A stretch of 64,000 nucleotides of DNA, from contig CAJNDT010005920.1 in assembly GCA_905221615.1 (NCBI GenBank), positions 124,001-188,000 of the forward strand, read 5' to 3'. This document shows, piece by piece, positions 1 through 9,779 of this stretch (position 1 is the first letter of the stretch; every line of letters begins with the position of its first letter). The DNA is from Symbiodinium sp. CCMP2592 (Eukaryota; Sar; Dinophyceae; Suessiales; Symbiodiniaceae). The notes beneath the pieces were generated by a model. The model was given only the letters and a program-made list of their open reading frames with translations, had not been told where the DNA came from and ran no database searches. The position numbers and the translations under genes were made by a program.

Positions 1-360
1 GCCAACAGGAGCTGCACCCGCTTGCCACAGCTGAAGGGAATCGCAAATAAATAAGTATATATATATATATGCCTATTTAGTTAATTCATTTGTTTGTTGT
101 TTATATACATATACACACAGACATATACATACACACACATATACATGCACGCATACATACATACATGCATGCATACATACACACAGCAAGCTAGTTCGTC
201 AGCTAGTCAGTTAGTTAGCTAGCTTGCTAGTTAGTTGATAAGTTAGTTAGTTAGTTAGCTAGTTAGTTAGTTAGTTAGTTAGTTAATCAGTTTGTTAGTT
301 CGTTCGTTAGCTAGTTGGCTAATTAACCAGCTATCTACATATGTGTAAATATATACACAT
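1..360. repeat. Microsatellite block: TA, CATA and TTAG-type arrays
   Basis: A TA run near 55-75 is followed by CATA/CACA arrays to about 185 and then by a degenerate AGTT/AGCT array from about 185 to 340. No coding frame is credible here. The block marks the left edge of the window and separates it from the exon at 608-702. Confidence 0.9.
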
Positions 361-607
361 ATACTCATTCCATGGCCTGCTTTGCTTTGTGAGTGCGCTG
401 TTCGGGTAGATCATTCAGCTGCGCCTGGCATGCAACAGATCGAGACGGGTGACAGCAGGACTCACGGGAGGCATTCAGCCCTGATCGCCGCTGCTATCGT
501 GAGAAACAATGTTGAGGCATCGTAGACAGCTCGGCCCGCATGCCTCGACAACGAGCAGCCTCGCACGCATGCAGAAGTGGCTCGGGCATGTGTAGTTTTG
601 TGCTATG

Positions 608-702
608 CTATCCCGCTAGCTCCCCCCTCACGACTGGCCTCTTGTTCGACTCCTCGGCGATCTCTGCGGATCTATTCAGCCGATCCAATCGCTGCGCCAT
701 AT
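608..702 (-). CDS. Unassigned 3' exon of a minus-strand gene
   Basis: The minus frame reads NMAQRLDRLNRSAEIAEESN and continues to GELAG and a TAG at 608-610. Composition is charged and helical, unlike the surrounding frames. The exon can be opened by an AG acceptor just upstream (…GCTGAG then GCGCCGAAT). The longer plus-strand frame over 540-968 has a random-looking composition and is treated as a shadow. No family is recognised. The stretch 703-1300 shows no other frame that could be supported. Confidence 0.4.
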
Positions 703-1302
703 TCGGCGCCTCAGCACGCTATCAGCGAAATCGACGGGCAGTAAAGCACGGCCTGCCCTCAGCCCTTCCTGAGTTGCGGACCCACGTCTCCTGCAGGAAA
801 GGGGATGGGGTCTTGGAATTTCCGGACCGAACTACGACTGGTCCTTGCAGCGCATGGTCTTCGCCACTTCGGTGGCAGCCTGTCAACAGTTTGGAAACCT
901 CCGGTCAGTACCATCGGAGATCACCACCCGCGGTGTATTGTCTTGCTTGGTGTGGCATGTTCAGTTGATGCTGTGGCCTCGGTAGTGGGGGGGATTCAGG
1001 ACAGGACGAATGTTGTAGGTACGTTTACTGACCCCAAGTTGCCCAGCGTGCCTGCAGAATGGCCCGCTTGATGGTCGACTGGCCGAAGGCGGTGCCACTC
1101 TCTTCTTCGAGCAACGCCTCTCGTTGCATTTCGAGCAAGCGTCGCTGAACGCGATACAAGCTAGCAGCTAGCATAAGCGACAGAAGTACGAGGTGACAAT
1201 GTCATCGTTTCCGCCACTGTAGTCCCCGCACAGTCCCTCCGAACCTGGATGGGCCCTGGATCGTTGTTCTCGATCGTTGTCCTGCGCGGAATCAGCACAG
1301 TA

Positions 1303-1584
1303 TCAATCCTCTAGACGCTGGATGCTCTCAAAGTACCTCGAAACTGCGTTGCAACCTGTCCAGCAAAAGCCTTCGCACCTCATTCGTGCCGCAGATGTGA
1401 CGACAACAATGAGCTCCAGGGTAAGGTGCTCGAAGCCTTCTCGCAGGCCTTGGAATTTGGCCACAAAGTTGCAAGTGAGCTCATGGTGCGTGATGTTTGC
1501 GCCTTCAGGTATTCTGTCAATGACCTCGTAGATCATGACTTCTTCCTTACAAGACGGGCAATCCTCGCTCGCCCAATCAAGCAA
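1303..1584 (-). CDS. Unassigned 93-codon minus-strand exon or ORF
   Basis: An open minus frame begins MLDWASEDCPSCKEEVMIYE and carries a CPSC pair, a helical central part (FVAKFQGLREGFEHLTLELI) and a second Cys-rich part (RCEGFCWTGCNAVSRYF). The amino-acid mix is that of a folded protein. A plus-strand frame at 1426-1626 is also fairly plausible, so the strand rests partly on the minus orientation of all assigned genes. It may belong with the exon at 1716-1848 directly upstream. No family is recognised. Confidence 0.4.
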   Translation of the reverse strand: MLDWASEDCPSCKEEVMIYEVIDRIPEGANITHHELTCNFVAKFQGLREGFEHLTLELIVVVTSAARMRCEGFCWTGCNAVSRYFESIQRLED

Positions 1585-1715
1585 CGCAGGACTGCAGCAT
1601 GGTATTCCCGACCGGCTGAATTATGATGTAATGTGATGTGATGATACAGGTAGACTGACAATGAAGATGCTCTACGAAGCCCAAGGGGCATCTGCCTGCA
1701 CAAGATTTGGGATCC

Positions 1716-1848
1716 TCAGATTGATGCAGTGCGACCGATCAAGAATGGCTGGTGCCAGTGGCACAAAGAAATCAAGCTGGGCAGCTCTTCTGCTCTGATG
1801 GGCACCCCATTGAGCGCCAGGACCTGGAGGGCTGCCTCGACGACCTGT
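1716..1848 (-). CDS. Unassigned minus-strand exon
   Basis: After an acceptor-like CAG the minus frame reads VVEAALQVLALNGVPIRAEE and then LPSLISLCHWHQPFLIG. It ends at a TGA at 1716-1718, or earlier at a GT donor inside ATCGGTCGC. Strong helical, leucine-rich character supports coding. It could be the penultimate exon of the gene that continues into 1303-1584. No family is recognised. Confidence 0.42.
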
Positions 1849-2159
1849 CAAGATCTACCATCGGCCTGCAGGACCCAGATGGACCCTGCATCGGACAGCT
1901 TGGACAATCTTTTTTCAGCAGGATTGAGAGGGTTCCTTCGGAGCTGACTGGAGCGCAGGCATCAGTTGACCTACTCCATCTTCATGCTCAGCACTCCTCG
2001 TTGCTCATCTGTTGCCCATCGGCCATCGAGCCGTGCGTACGATAGTTCCGCGAGGCAAGTGCGATGCTGCCAACCGGGGAGGTGATGCTGGGCAAACAGC
2101 CATCGCCCAGAAAATCCGGTGCTCGAATCCATGTCCACAGTGTACGTCCTCGTGTTCTC

Positions 2160-2655
2160 TCAACGCTTGAGCCCTTCGTCTTCAGCATCCGCCCTCATCT
2201 TGTCGTGCGTCGCTTGGAGATGCTCGTGAAACTGGTCGATCGTCATGCCGACCTGAACGCAACGCCGTGCAGCACGATGCTGGGGGGAACTCGCTACCTC
2301 GAGTAACAGCGAGCGGCACTTTGCAAATAGCGCTCGCACTCCGCCACGTAGTCCGGGTTGAGCTCCTTGGGCTGCACATACCGGCGTGCGTATCGCTCCC
2401 CTCCCCTGGAAGAGCTGGAGTCATGGAGCGCCCATGAGCTGGAACCTGCCGATGAAGACTCGCCATCGGTCCTGGAGTCGGATCATGGAAAACTCCTTGT
2501 ATCTGCACTCTTTCCGGACATGTGAGATTCCTGCGTGACTCTCGGTCCTGAATCAGAGCCACCTGATCCAGGTAGGCCTGCTTCCCCAAAGGGTCAAAAT
2601 CGCGATATTTGCCACCGAATCCTGAGCTGAGGACGGTGAAGACTCGTGAAGACAA
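2160..2655 (-). CDS. Unassigned small conserved-looking protein, three exons (3' end)
   Basis: Three consecutive minus-strand exons look genuinely coding. The first (about 2630-2500) contains GGKYRDFDPLGKQAYLDQVA then LIQDRESRRNLTCPERVQIQ. The second (about 2400-2303) contains GERYARRYVQPKELNPDYVA then ECERYLQSAARCYS. The third (about 2255-2160), after an AG|G acceptor, contains VGMTIDQFHEHLQATHDKMR and ends ADAEDEGLKR with TGA at 2160-2162. All three are highly charged and low in the Arg/Ser/Pro noise seen in shadow frames. A short segment near 2440-2480 (RWRVFIGRFQLMG) may be a further exon. The size and charge resemble a small organellar-complex subunit, but that is only an impression. The start codon was not located. 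Confidence 0.6.
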
Positions 2656-2895
2656 ACGAGCCAGACGTGTGCCCTACCTTTATCCAGGAGAAGGATGGGT
2701 GAGCAGCGACGACATGCAAGTGCGGCACTTCCGTACCTACATCTCGAGTTGATGTGCAACCGAGGCTCGGATGAGACCTGACGTACGGGCAGAAGGGGAT
2801 ACTACACAAGAGACGACATATAGAATTTCGGTGAACTGAGCGACTGGAAAAACTATACTCACTGACACCACACTGCACATTGACCCGTTGTTACC

Positions 2896-3153
2896 ATGCA
2901 GACACATAACATGCGTAACTGCATAACTCTGTTGATGCTACTCTGCTCATTGACCTTTGCCGCAAGCATTAACAAGCCGGAACAGAGCAGCCTCTCCCAC
3001 TGTGGGCAATTTCAAGTTGAAGCAAAGTTCGATAGATCCGGACCTTCGTGGTCTCTGGTCAATGCTTCGAGCTCGTCTTGCACAACGGTGCTTTCCAATG
3101 CCTTACTTCAGTGTGGCTGGATTGCCCATCTCCCATTCATTCTTTGGAGTTAG
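2896..3153 (+). CDS. Possible small secreted protein (single-exon ORF, 85 codons)
   Basis: The plus frame starts MQTHNMRNCITLLMLLCSLT followed by FAASINKPEQ. That is a textbook signal-peptide layout: short polar start, hydrophobic core of about 13 residues, and an Ala-x-Ala-like cleavage region near residue 23. The rest is Ser/Cys-rich with four cysteines and a second hydrophobic stretch at the end. It is on the strand opposite to all assigned genes and no upstream or downstream partner exon was seen, so it could be chance. The surrounding stretch 2660-4440 otherwise shows only weak competing frames (for example 3137-3427 minus). Confidence 0.25.
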   Translation: MQTHNMRNCITLLMLLCSLTFAASINKPEQSSLSHCGQFQVEAKFDRSGPSWSLVNASSSSCTTVLSNALLQCGWIAHLPFILWS

Positions 3154-3427
3154 AAGGCATCACGAGCTGGTGCAGAGAGCATATCATCTGACTCGCTGAC
3201 ATTTGGCATAACAGGCAGATTCTACATCCCTGGGGCCGGATCCGAACAGGAGCCAGTAGCAGGAGAGCTCCACGTGCAGGCTGAGGGTATTGGAAGGCGC
3301 AAAAAGCCCTCACCGTCTTCACACTTCGAGCCACTGCATCATGACCGGTATGCCTCCGGGGCGACATGAGCAACATCACGTCCGGTAATTGGAGTTCTCG
3401 GGGGGTGGCTGGAGCTCGCTGGGCCAC
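3137..3427 (-). CDS. Weak minus-strand ORF, unassigned
   Basis: A 96-codon minus frame beginning MAQRAPATPRELQLPDVMLL is open and partly protein-like. A plus frame at 3366-3707 overlaps it and is about as long, so the coding strand cannot be decided from the sequence. No family is recognised. Confidence 0.2.
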   Translation of the reverse strand: MAQRAPATPRELQLPDVMLLMSPRRHTGHDAVARSVKTVRAFCAFQYPQPARGALLLLAPVRIRPQGCRICLLCQMSASQMICSLHQLVMPSNSKE

Positions 3428-4295
3428 GACCGCACGTCATATGCACCGGCGGCACCCGAAACAGCCGTTCATGAGGGCACGGTGCTTGGCCGCACGAACT
3501 GGTGACATCCAAGATGGACTCAGTCCAAATAAAGTAGGGAGGATCTCCTCCACTTCGCGACCACACTTTTCTGCAGTCATCCTTGCCCCTCCTGCTACAA
3601 GCATAGGGAGTGGAGAGCGGCGTGCTGCTTGCTCCCCGAAGCCCGGTTCACACAGTCGAAGACAAAGACTCGAGACATCTCAAGACCGCTCAGCTGCGCG
3701 CATCTGAGGTGCTCTTGCATTGGCTGTAAAGGGCGGTGAGGTTGGCCCTGCATCCGAGGATGTAGCAGACATTACCTCGGATTCCCCGATTCGTCTGTGA
3801 ATGCTGGCCTTGCTTCTCCCCATTAGTCAGAACAATCACAATGTCTGCCGCCATGCCCACTCTTACATCATGCAACCTGTGGGATCATGTATACATGTAG
3901 CAGCCTCTCGGACGACGAGGCTGGGGTCCGGGCAGATGGCAACGATTGGCTCATCTGCCTCGGCGAGACTGGTAGCAAGCAAACCTAAGCACACAAACAT
4001 CGCCGCATGGCCAAGTGGCTGTATGGCTGCTGGGCTCCTTGGTGGCGTTTCGGGGCCCCATCAACCCATTTGAGTCACTTGCTCTGGGTCAACTTAAACC
4101 CTGCACTGCACCATACGAGAGCACCCTATCCACAGCTCTATCTTCATACCCCCATGTCTGTATCTATATCAGTAACCATATCCCCGTCTTTTTTTCCAAC
4201 TCCTCTCCGACGCCAGTAGACGGCAGGTCACGGCACTAGCATGCAACCTCGAAACCGTGATCGAACAGCACAGATGGATCTTGACAGGTATAACA

Positions 4296-4490
4296 TTTGT
4301 ATGTATGTATGTATATATATATATATACACACATGTGTATGTATGTCAGTATGAATGTATTTGTGTATGTATGTACGCATGTGCGTATCTCTGCATCTAT
4401 GTATGTATGTATGTAACCCATTTTATGTATTGTAATGTAGCGTAGTTAGTCGTATTTGTACGTATATGTTTCTGTAATTATGCGCGTATG
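4296..4490. repeat. GTAT/TA microsatellite
   Basis: Interrupted GTATGTAT and TATATA arrays run over this interval, with a short TA core near 4311-4327. Frames across it encode only YIYIYI/VCMYVC strings and are not genes. A similar CATA/TA block lies at about 4930-4985. Confidence 0.85.
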
Positions 4491-4640
4491 TATCCAGCCC
4501 GCAAAGGCGTAGAAACCGTTCAAGGCAAACGTCAGTCCCGCTGGGAGGGGCGGAGGCGGTCGGCCCTCGAGCATTGCGGCCATTTGTTCCGGCTGCCACT
4601 TCATGAGCGCCTTCCGCAAGACAAGAGGCTGAAAGAGCAT
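4446..4640 (-). CDS. Unassigned minus-strand exon, membrane-like
   Basis: The minus frame reads LFQPLVLRKALMKWQPEQMA, then a proline-rich link and LTFALNGFYAFAGWIH before running into the microsatellite at about 4490. The first two thirds look coding; the tail (ITETYTYKYD) is repeat-derived, so a donor probably lies near 4495. No family is recognised. Confidence 0.4.
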   Translation of the reverse strand: MLFQPLVLRKALMKWQPEQMAAMLEGRPPPPLPAGLTFALNGFYAFAGWIHTRIITETYTYKYD

Positions 4641-5124
4641 CTACAGATGATCAGGAAGGGCAGTAGGAAGGGCAGTAGAACATGTGTTGCGGACTAGCAG
4701 GCTGTGCAAACACACAGGCATGAGTGCATGCATGTAGTCAGTCGGTTTGGCCTGGTCTGTCCATCTCTACATGCGAACATATGCCTGCACGAAAGTTCCG
4801 TGATGGTAACAGACATGCATATCAGGGCGGATGTGTGCGCATGTTGAATTTGTACATGTATACACATGAGCTTATAGATACGTATCCGCACGGCCAAACC
4901 CGTCATTACCAACAACAAGACCTGCGTCTACATATAAATACATATACATACATGCATATACATATATATATATATATACATCTTTCACAAACCATTGTTC
5001 TTGTCTATATTCCCTACTTGCTCAGTGAGTTTTGTGCCAATCAAGCCTCGACTGCGTCCATGCTCAAGCCGCCTTTCCTCATCCGGACCTGAGGCCGAGA
5101 GATGATCTCTCATGCCGGCAATCT

Positions 5125-5228
5125 GGGAGTTTCCGAAAATAAGGGACCCTAATATAGTACCCTAAATGGTAGGATCCCTATTACAAGGACCCCAAAATAA
5201 GGTACCCCCAATTTTTTCGGAAACCCCC
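5125..5228 (+). mobile_element. MITE-like 104-bp inverted-repeat element, copy 1
   Basis: The element starts GGGAGTTTCCGAAAATAAGG and ends with the imperfect inverse (…TTTTTTCGGAAACCCCC). It is flanked by ATCT on both sides (5121-5124 and 5229-5232). The reverse complement of the element at 42331-42434 matches it along nearly its whole length, including internal blocks such as CCCTAATATA and GTAGGATCC. Copy and flank structure point to a non-autonomous DNA transposon with a 4-bp target duplication. No transposase was seen. Confidence 0.8.
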
Positions 5229-5322
5229 ATCTAGCAATCCAAAACTCTGACCCTGTGACAGAAAGTGTGATGCACCTCCGTGAGGGCAAAGGTTTCGAGG
5301 GCTTGAAAGTCGTCGGCTCGTC

Positions 5323-5835
5323 TCAATCGGAAGTTCGTGGCCAGCCACATGTCGTTGGTCTCCCGCATGTCGCGACCTGATTGATATTGCAATAAGCAAC
5401 ACGCACAGCTGGAGCCCAGCGAGCAAACCTTAGTCCACCAAGCGGCACATCTCTGCTTGTTCCTCCAGCTCCAAATTTCACTGGACTACTTGTCTTTACT
5501 TCGGACAAAGCCAAACAACACACGAGTGTGTCGGCCTCGTCAGTCAGAGGGGCTCCTTGCTGCAATTTGGACATGAGCTCGCTGAGGCGCCTTTGCCTCA
5601 TCAGAGTCTCCCGATGCTTGACTTCCCAGCACATTTTGGGGGAATTTATGCGCAAGAAGGTGGCTTTATTGGCATCTCGGCAGCATAGTTGTTGACGGCT
5701 TCCGCAGACCAGAATTCTGAGCGGAAGGGGCATAGCGGACCGATTGGAAGTGTCCTTTGCCGGAGCCCAGGCCCTGCATCTACAGCTGCACATGTGCGAC
5801 GAGGTGCAACGAAACAACACGAGTTCCCGAAGCAA
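5323..5835 (-). CDS. Unassigned 170-codon minus-strand ORF
   Basis: The central and C-terminal parts are convincingly protein-like: FLRINSPKMCWEVKHRETLM, then RQRRLSELMSKLQQGAPLTD and EADTLVCCLALSEVKTSSPV. This suggests an exon of roughly 5690-5400. The Cys-rich first 40 codons may be intron or a different exon. A helical basic stretch followed by an acidic turn suggests a small soluble domain. No family is recognised. Confidence 0.45.
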   Translation of the reverse strand: MLRELVLFRCTSSHMCSCRCRAWAPAKDTSNRSAMPLPLRILVCGSRQQLCCRDANKATFLRINSPKMCWEVKHRETLMRQRRLSELMSKLQQGAPLTDEADTLVCCLALSEVKTSSPVKFGAGGTSRDVPLGGLRFARWAPAVRVAYCNINQVATCGRPTTCGWPRTSD

Positions 5836-6135
5836 TCATTCGAGGCACATCGCTGTCGCTGCTGGACCACCAATACCTCGCCTCCGACGTGAGCACAGGA
5901 GGAAGGTCTCACTAACAAACAAGCGCAAAGGACTGTGCAGCACGCCAAACAACACGGTGCTGCCTCTGCAGAAGACGGCCTCGCGCAAGGCCGCATCGCT
6001 TACTCAGTGCGCCTTCCAGCGCAAGAGAAGTAAACGGACTCGTGCATGCACATGGGGTCATCTGCATATGTTAGTCACATGAGCATGAGATGCATGAGAG
6101 GGAGCGTGCAAGGGCTCAAACCTCCATCATCGAGG

Positions 6136-6597
6136 TTAGCCAGGCTGGCAAACCTTAGACCCATCATCCCTTTGCGGCTCCCTGTCGTTCAAGCTCCTGC
6201 CCCCGCGCTGCTGATTTGTCGTTCGATCAAGACACGCCCAGAGGACCAGCACCAGCAAAGCACGATGACGCATGGCTGGCTTCGGGCCGCTGTATTCTCT
6301 TTCCGGATGACAGATGTTAAACATGTTGGCAAAAATGGCATTCACACTCCGGGTCGTGACCGATTGGGACAGGACTGATCTGAGCCCCAACAGGCTGCTT
6401 TGCAGGGTCAGAGTCAGACCCGGCATCCGACACGAGTCCACTACGGAAGCCTTGAGGCGGTCCATGGTCTTTCCCAGAGAGCTCTTCATTACCACATAGT
6501 GCCAGTTGTCCAAGAACCTCAGAACGACTAAAGCTCTGTTTTTTTGAACGACACAAACACTTACCTCCGAGGCCAGAGCTGCTGCATCTGAAGGCAA
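6136..6597 (-). CDS. Unassigned minus-strand ORF
   Basis: The minus frame contains ALVVLRFLDNWHYVVMKSSL, then GKTMDRLKASVVDSCRMPGL and a further Leu/Ser-rich part (LQSSLLGLRSVLSQSVTTRS). These look coding for about 100 codons. Downstream, LLVLVLWACLDR could be a membrane segment. The competing minus frame 6317-7033 is open for 238 codons but is Gly/Ser/Arg-rich and probably a shadow. No family is recognised. Confidence 0.4.
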   Translation of the reverse strand: MPSDAAALASEVSVCVVQKNRALVVLRFLDNWHYVVMKSSLGKTMDRLKASVVDSCRMPGLTLTLQSSLLGLRSVLSQSVTTRSVNAIFANMFNICHPEREYSGPKPAMRHRALLVLVLWACLDRTTNQQRGGRSLNDREPQRDDGSKVCQPG

Positions 6598-6779
6598 AGA
6601 GCTTCATCAGAAATCCGCCTCCATCGCAGGCTTTGGCTGCGGTGCTCTCTCTTCCTGAACGTGTGCTGTGCGGCAGTCTGAGCTGTCTGCTGCACCCTAG
6701 GCGTGCGAGGCGTCTTTGTAGGTGATCTTGAGGGCGATCGAGATGCCACCATGGCCGACCTCCGGGCTGATTCCCCCAA
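6561..6779 (-). CDS. Unassigned Ser/Thr-Pro-rich minus-strand exon
   Basis: The minus frame from the ATG at 6779 reads MGESARRSAMVASRSPSRSP and then TKTPRTPRVQQTAQTAAQHT, a basic stretch with several S/T-P sites, and ends RISDEALCLQMQQLWPRR. In the neighbouring minus frame over 6820-6705 there is a second plausible reading (LGRVLFGGISPEVGHGGISI), so exon phase here is unresolved. Confidence 0.33.
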   Translation of the reverse strand: MGESARRSAMVASRSPSRSPTKTPRTPRVQQTAQTAAQHTFRKREHRSQSLRWRRISDEALCLQMQQLWPRR

Positions 6780-7889
6780 AGAGGACCCTGCCGAGTGCCC
6801 CCAAGCCCCACCTTGGATGTTGAGGCGGCCAGGTCTCTTGAATTCGGGGACTTGCTTTTCCCCATGCTACGGACTGCGAGCCAAGAGAAAGTCAGGAAAG
6901 CAGACCCCGCATCTTCGAAGCTATGACGCGTGTGCAAAACGAGCCAGCGCATGAGACCTCGACACAGGGCAAGGCACGAGGCTCCTGGTGTCGTGCACCC
7001 ATCCCTTCCGGACAGAAGGAGGGCGAGGTTCAAAGCCGGAGCGCAGAAGCCTCATGTCAGGCTGGAATCCTGATGCCTGAAGCACCCATGTGCTACATGG
7101 CCTCCCTCTTCCCAATTCGTGTCCCTTTGCGGCATAGGCCGCGACTGAGGCGGCATGTCAAAGACACATCTTTGCTTCCAGACCTGTTTTCAAGGAGGAG
7201 CAGAGGTCACCGAGCCCCCGAGCCGAGACACGCGACAAACCCCCCGAGCCGAGCCGTGCACCGGTTTGATGGTCTGCTGCTTCACCGAAGTTCTCACTGT
7301 CGTATGTGACCTGTGCCCCCGGTCTTGCTCTCATGGCCACTGCGGAAAAGCGAACTGTGGCCAGGGCAGCATCGCATCGCCTTCCACAAAGCACATCCGA
7401 ACTTGAAGGTTTTTGTCCACTGTGCCTGAAAGAGAAGCAGATCTAGGCGTGTCAGTGACTGTACTCCAGTCGAGCAATGACTACTCGTCCGGTCATCTTC
7501 TCACTGAGACTGGTGCCCGCATACTTGACGTTGTCGAGACCTACCACATTACCAAAGAGAAAATGCTTCGCCAAAAGCTAAGAGTGACACATCAGAGGCC
7601 GCGGACCGCAGACCCACGCTGCTGCTTCCACTCGATCGTGCATGGCGCATGTTGCTGCGATGTGTAGTCACTCTGCTGAGGAGCGCACGCTCCACCGTGC
7701 ACTGAATCTGTTTCGGACATGGCCTCAAGACATCCCTAGACGCTCAAATGCCACTGAGGCAAAGATTCTTTGATTTCAGATTTCATGCCTGCAGACTCCC
7801 ATGGTTGAGAACTATGGTGCCAGTTTCCCTGTGGGCGGGTTTCTTCTACAAAAACTCTCGATGGAGGTGTAGACTCGGTTCGGATGTGT

Positions 7890-8171
7890 TTAAAATTTAA
7901 GATGAGCAGATTGTCTCTGGCACTCGTTCCAGCTCAGGAACGCGAGCATGGGCAGCTGGGGGGCTGCTCGGATGCATGTTCGCAGTTCTTCTCGGCACCC
8001 CGCACGATGGCCTGGAAGGCCAAACCTCAGAAGCTGAGTGCCGAAGCGGCGCATGAGGGTTTCATCATGGGGTGCCGAACAATCGATGAGGGCAGCGGTC
8101 TTCGAGCAAAATGTGACAAAACCAGTGCGTGTAGACGTCGGCAGATCGCGCGGTGTCAAGGTACTGAGCAT
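7890..8171 (-). CDS. Unassigned minus-strand exon with a TGFVTF motif
   Basis: The frame contains TRTGFVTFCSKTAALIDCSA and then PHDETLMRRFGTQLLRFGLP. The FVTF-x-S-x-x-A pattern resembles the cytoplasmic domain of OSCA/CSC1-type channels, where a similar string follows the RNA-recognition-like fold. No further OSCA exon (such as the PEPxDVxW motif) was found nearby, so this is only a hint. Confidence 0.33.
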   Translation of the reverse strand: MLSTLTPRDLPTSTRTGFVTFCSKTAALIDCSAPHDETLMRRFGTQLLRFGLPGHRAGCREELRTCIRAAPQLPMLAFLSWNECQRQSAHLKF

Positions 8172-8309
8172 GCATCTCCCACAGCATAGCCCGAGAATTG
8201 AAGGAGCCGCTCAAGGCAAGCTGAGGCTCAGGTCTGGGCAAAGAGTTGGCTTTTCCTTGCACTGCAATACAGAGTCGCAATTCCTAGCACCACCCGATAC
8301 ATACAGGCA

Positions 8310-8660
8310 TCAATCCCGAGGCGAATGATTCAGGAGCACTTCCACATCACACCCGTTCAGCACCGCCCACAGCACAGCAAAGCCAAGCACGCACATTGCA
8401 TGAGACTTGGATACAGAAAACTGGGGGCTTCTCCGTGTCGCTCGCTGCCTTATCTGTCGAGCACCGTTCAGTGAGCGGGACGCAAATCCTCTCTTCAGCA
8501 CAGTCACAAGCCACGGTTTCAGCATGCGGACGGGCATTTCAATTCGGTCAACAGGTTCTCTGGCTGCTTGCCACTGTATCATAACCGAGCTTCCGACACT
8601 GCTTCTCTTGGCCTTCTTGCCCTCGGGTTCATGGCAAATTCTGAGTGCAAAGCGGTGCAC
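8310..8660 (-). CDS. Unassigned 116-codon minus-strand ORF with a C-terminal hydrophobic segment
   Basis: The frame begins MHRFALRICHEPEGKKAKRS and is basic in the middle (VTVLKRGFASRSLNGARQIR). Near the end it carries AMCVLGFAVLWAVLNGCDVE, a possible membrane segment or buried helix. It lies 3' of the C2-domain exons on the same strand and could be a later exon set of the same gene. No family is recognised. Confidence 0.35.
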   Translation of the reverse strand: MHRFALRICHEPEGKKAKRSSVGSSVMIQWQAAREPVDRIEMPVRMLKPWLVTVLKRGFASRSLNGARQIRQRATRRSPQFSVSKSHAMCVLGFAVLWAVLNGCDVEVLLNHSPRD

Positions 8661-8734
8661 AACCTGACTCGTCTTGTCTCTCCTTTCGCAACGCGCTCTT
8701 TCTGGTGCCAGCAGAAGTGACTGCTGGTTTGGCC

Positions 8735-9362
8735 CTACTGTTCGTCTCGAATCTCACTGCGGTGCAGGCCCGCATCAGCTGCTCTGTCGGCTTCAGTTCG
8801 AAGGACTGTGCCTGATGGCCACTGGTTCGGGCTGGGTTCGGGCAAACTTTCGCAGACTTCTATGGCAAGACTCGAAATGATTGCCATTGCCCCCTTGAAA
8901 ACAAAGGTTGGCGCTGCCTTCTGGCCGTCCGCACGAATAGCATCTGCTAGCGGTATAAACAGCTCTGCCAGGAGTTTGTCGGAATTCCTCAGATGCGTTT
9001 GGAGCGAAAATTGGTTCGATCGCTGGCATGTACGCATCCCGCGCTGTTAGTGCGGTGAAGCCGAGCAGCATCCGCTCCTTGCCGAAAAGCTGAAAGTGAA
9101 GGCCTAGTGGATATTGCGAAGGCAGGCAGGCAGAACTGTGGCAGCCAGACCAACTGGGGGCGTGGCGGTAGTCGGGGCTGTGCGAGACGTGGCGATCCCC
9201 GACGAAGACCGGAATCTGCACGACGAGTTTTCTTAAACGCAAGCAATACCGTAGAAACACTGAACACCGATGCCTCAAACTCTAAAATCTCACCCCAGTG
9301 AGGGTTCACTGTCTGGCTTCTGACCTCGGTTCGGAAAACGAACTTCAACTTCTCATGCTCTT
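8735..9362 (-). CDS. Probable C2-domain protein (partial, several exons)
   Basis: Minus-strand exon 1 (about 9350-9255) reads FRTEVRSQTVNPHWGEILEF, the classic C2 pattern of a basic strand followed by T-x-N-P-x-W-x-E-x-x-x-F. Exon 2 (about 9115-9040) reads LHFQLFGKERMLLGFTALTA, matching the next C2 strands (V-x-D-x-x-x-x-D-x-x-G position, although the usual Asp residues are not evident). Exon 3 (about 9000-8735) reads DKLLAELFIPLADAIRADGQ and continues to SEIRDEQ with a stop at 8735. C2 domains bind membranes or protein partners, often with Ca2+. The first C2 strands and the start codon were not found upstream of 9362. Confidence 0.58.
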
Positions 9363-9538
9363 AACACGAATGTGGCCCTCGCTTCCGTCACGTCTCGAAC
9401 TTTGGCCGGCAGACTCTGTACCTTAGCTCATGGGTGAACGGCATGATATCATCTTTACGCAATAACTCCAAACATGTGTGTATGCACCTATACATAAACG
9501 AACCTTTACATCCGTTTCTCTACGTGTCTGTTACTCAC

Positions 9539-9776
9539 CTAGTCGACCGGCACCCGCCTATTATCCAATCTTCGGGATCTCGGGCGGGCACTGCCCCAGC
9601 ACAGCTCTGCCGAACAGTCGCCCCTCGGGTGTGCAATTGCCACGAGAGATAGCGGTGCACAGCTGCAGCTCAGGCGTGCGCGAACGAATGTCGGGTTTGT
9701 GAAGCCGACTGCGAGGCCCTCGGAGACAATGGTCATTGAAGGTTACTCGGGACGTGACATCCCTTGCACAGATCAA
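9539..9776 (-). other. Region upstream of the C2 exons; only weak frames
   Basis: Two overlapping minus frames of 65 and 71 codons are present. One contains KPDIRSRTPELQLCTAISRG and could hold an upstream exon of the C2-domain gene. Support is too weak to call a gene. Confidence 0.2.
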
Positions 9777-9779
9777 TCG

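Noticed and set aside
6317..7033. 238-codon minus-strand ORF
   Set aside because: Gly/Ser/Arg-rich and overlapping two better minus frames (6136-6597 and 6561-6779); likely an out-of-frame shadow.
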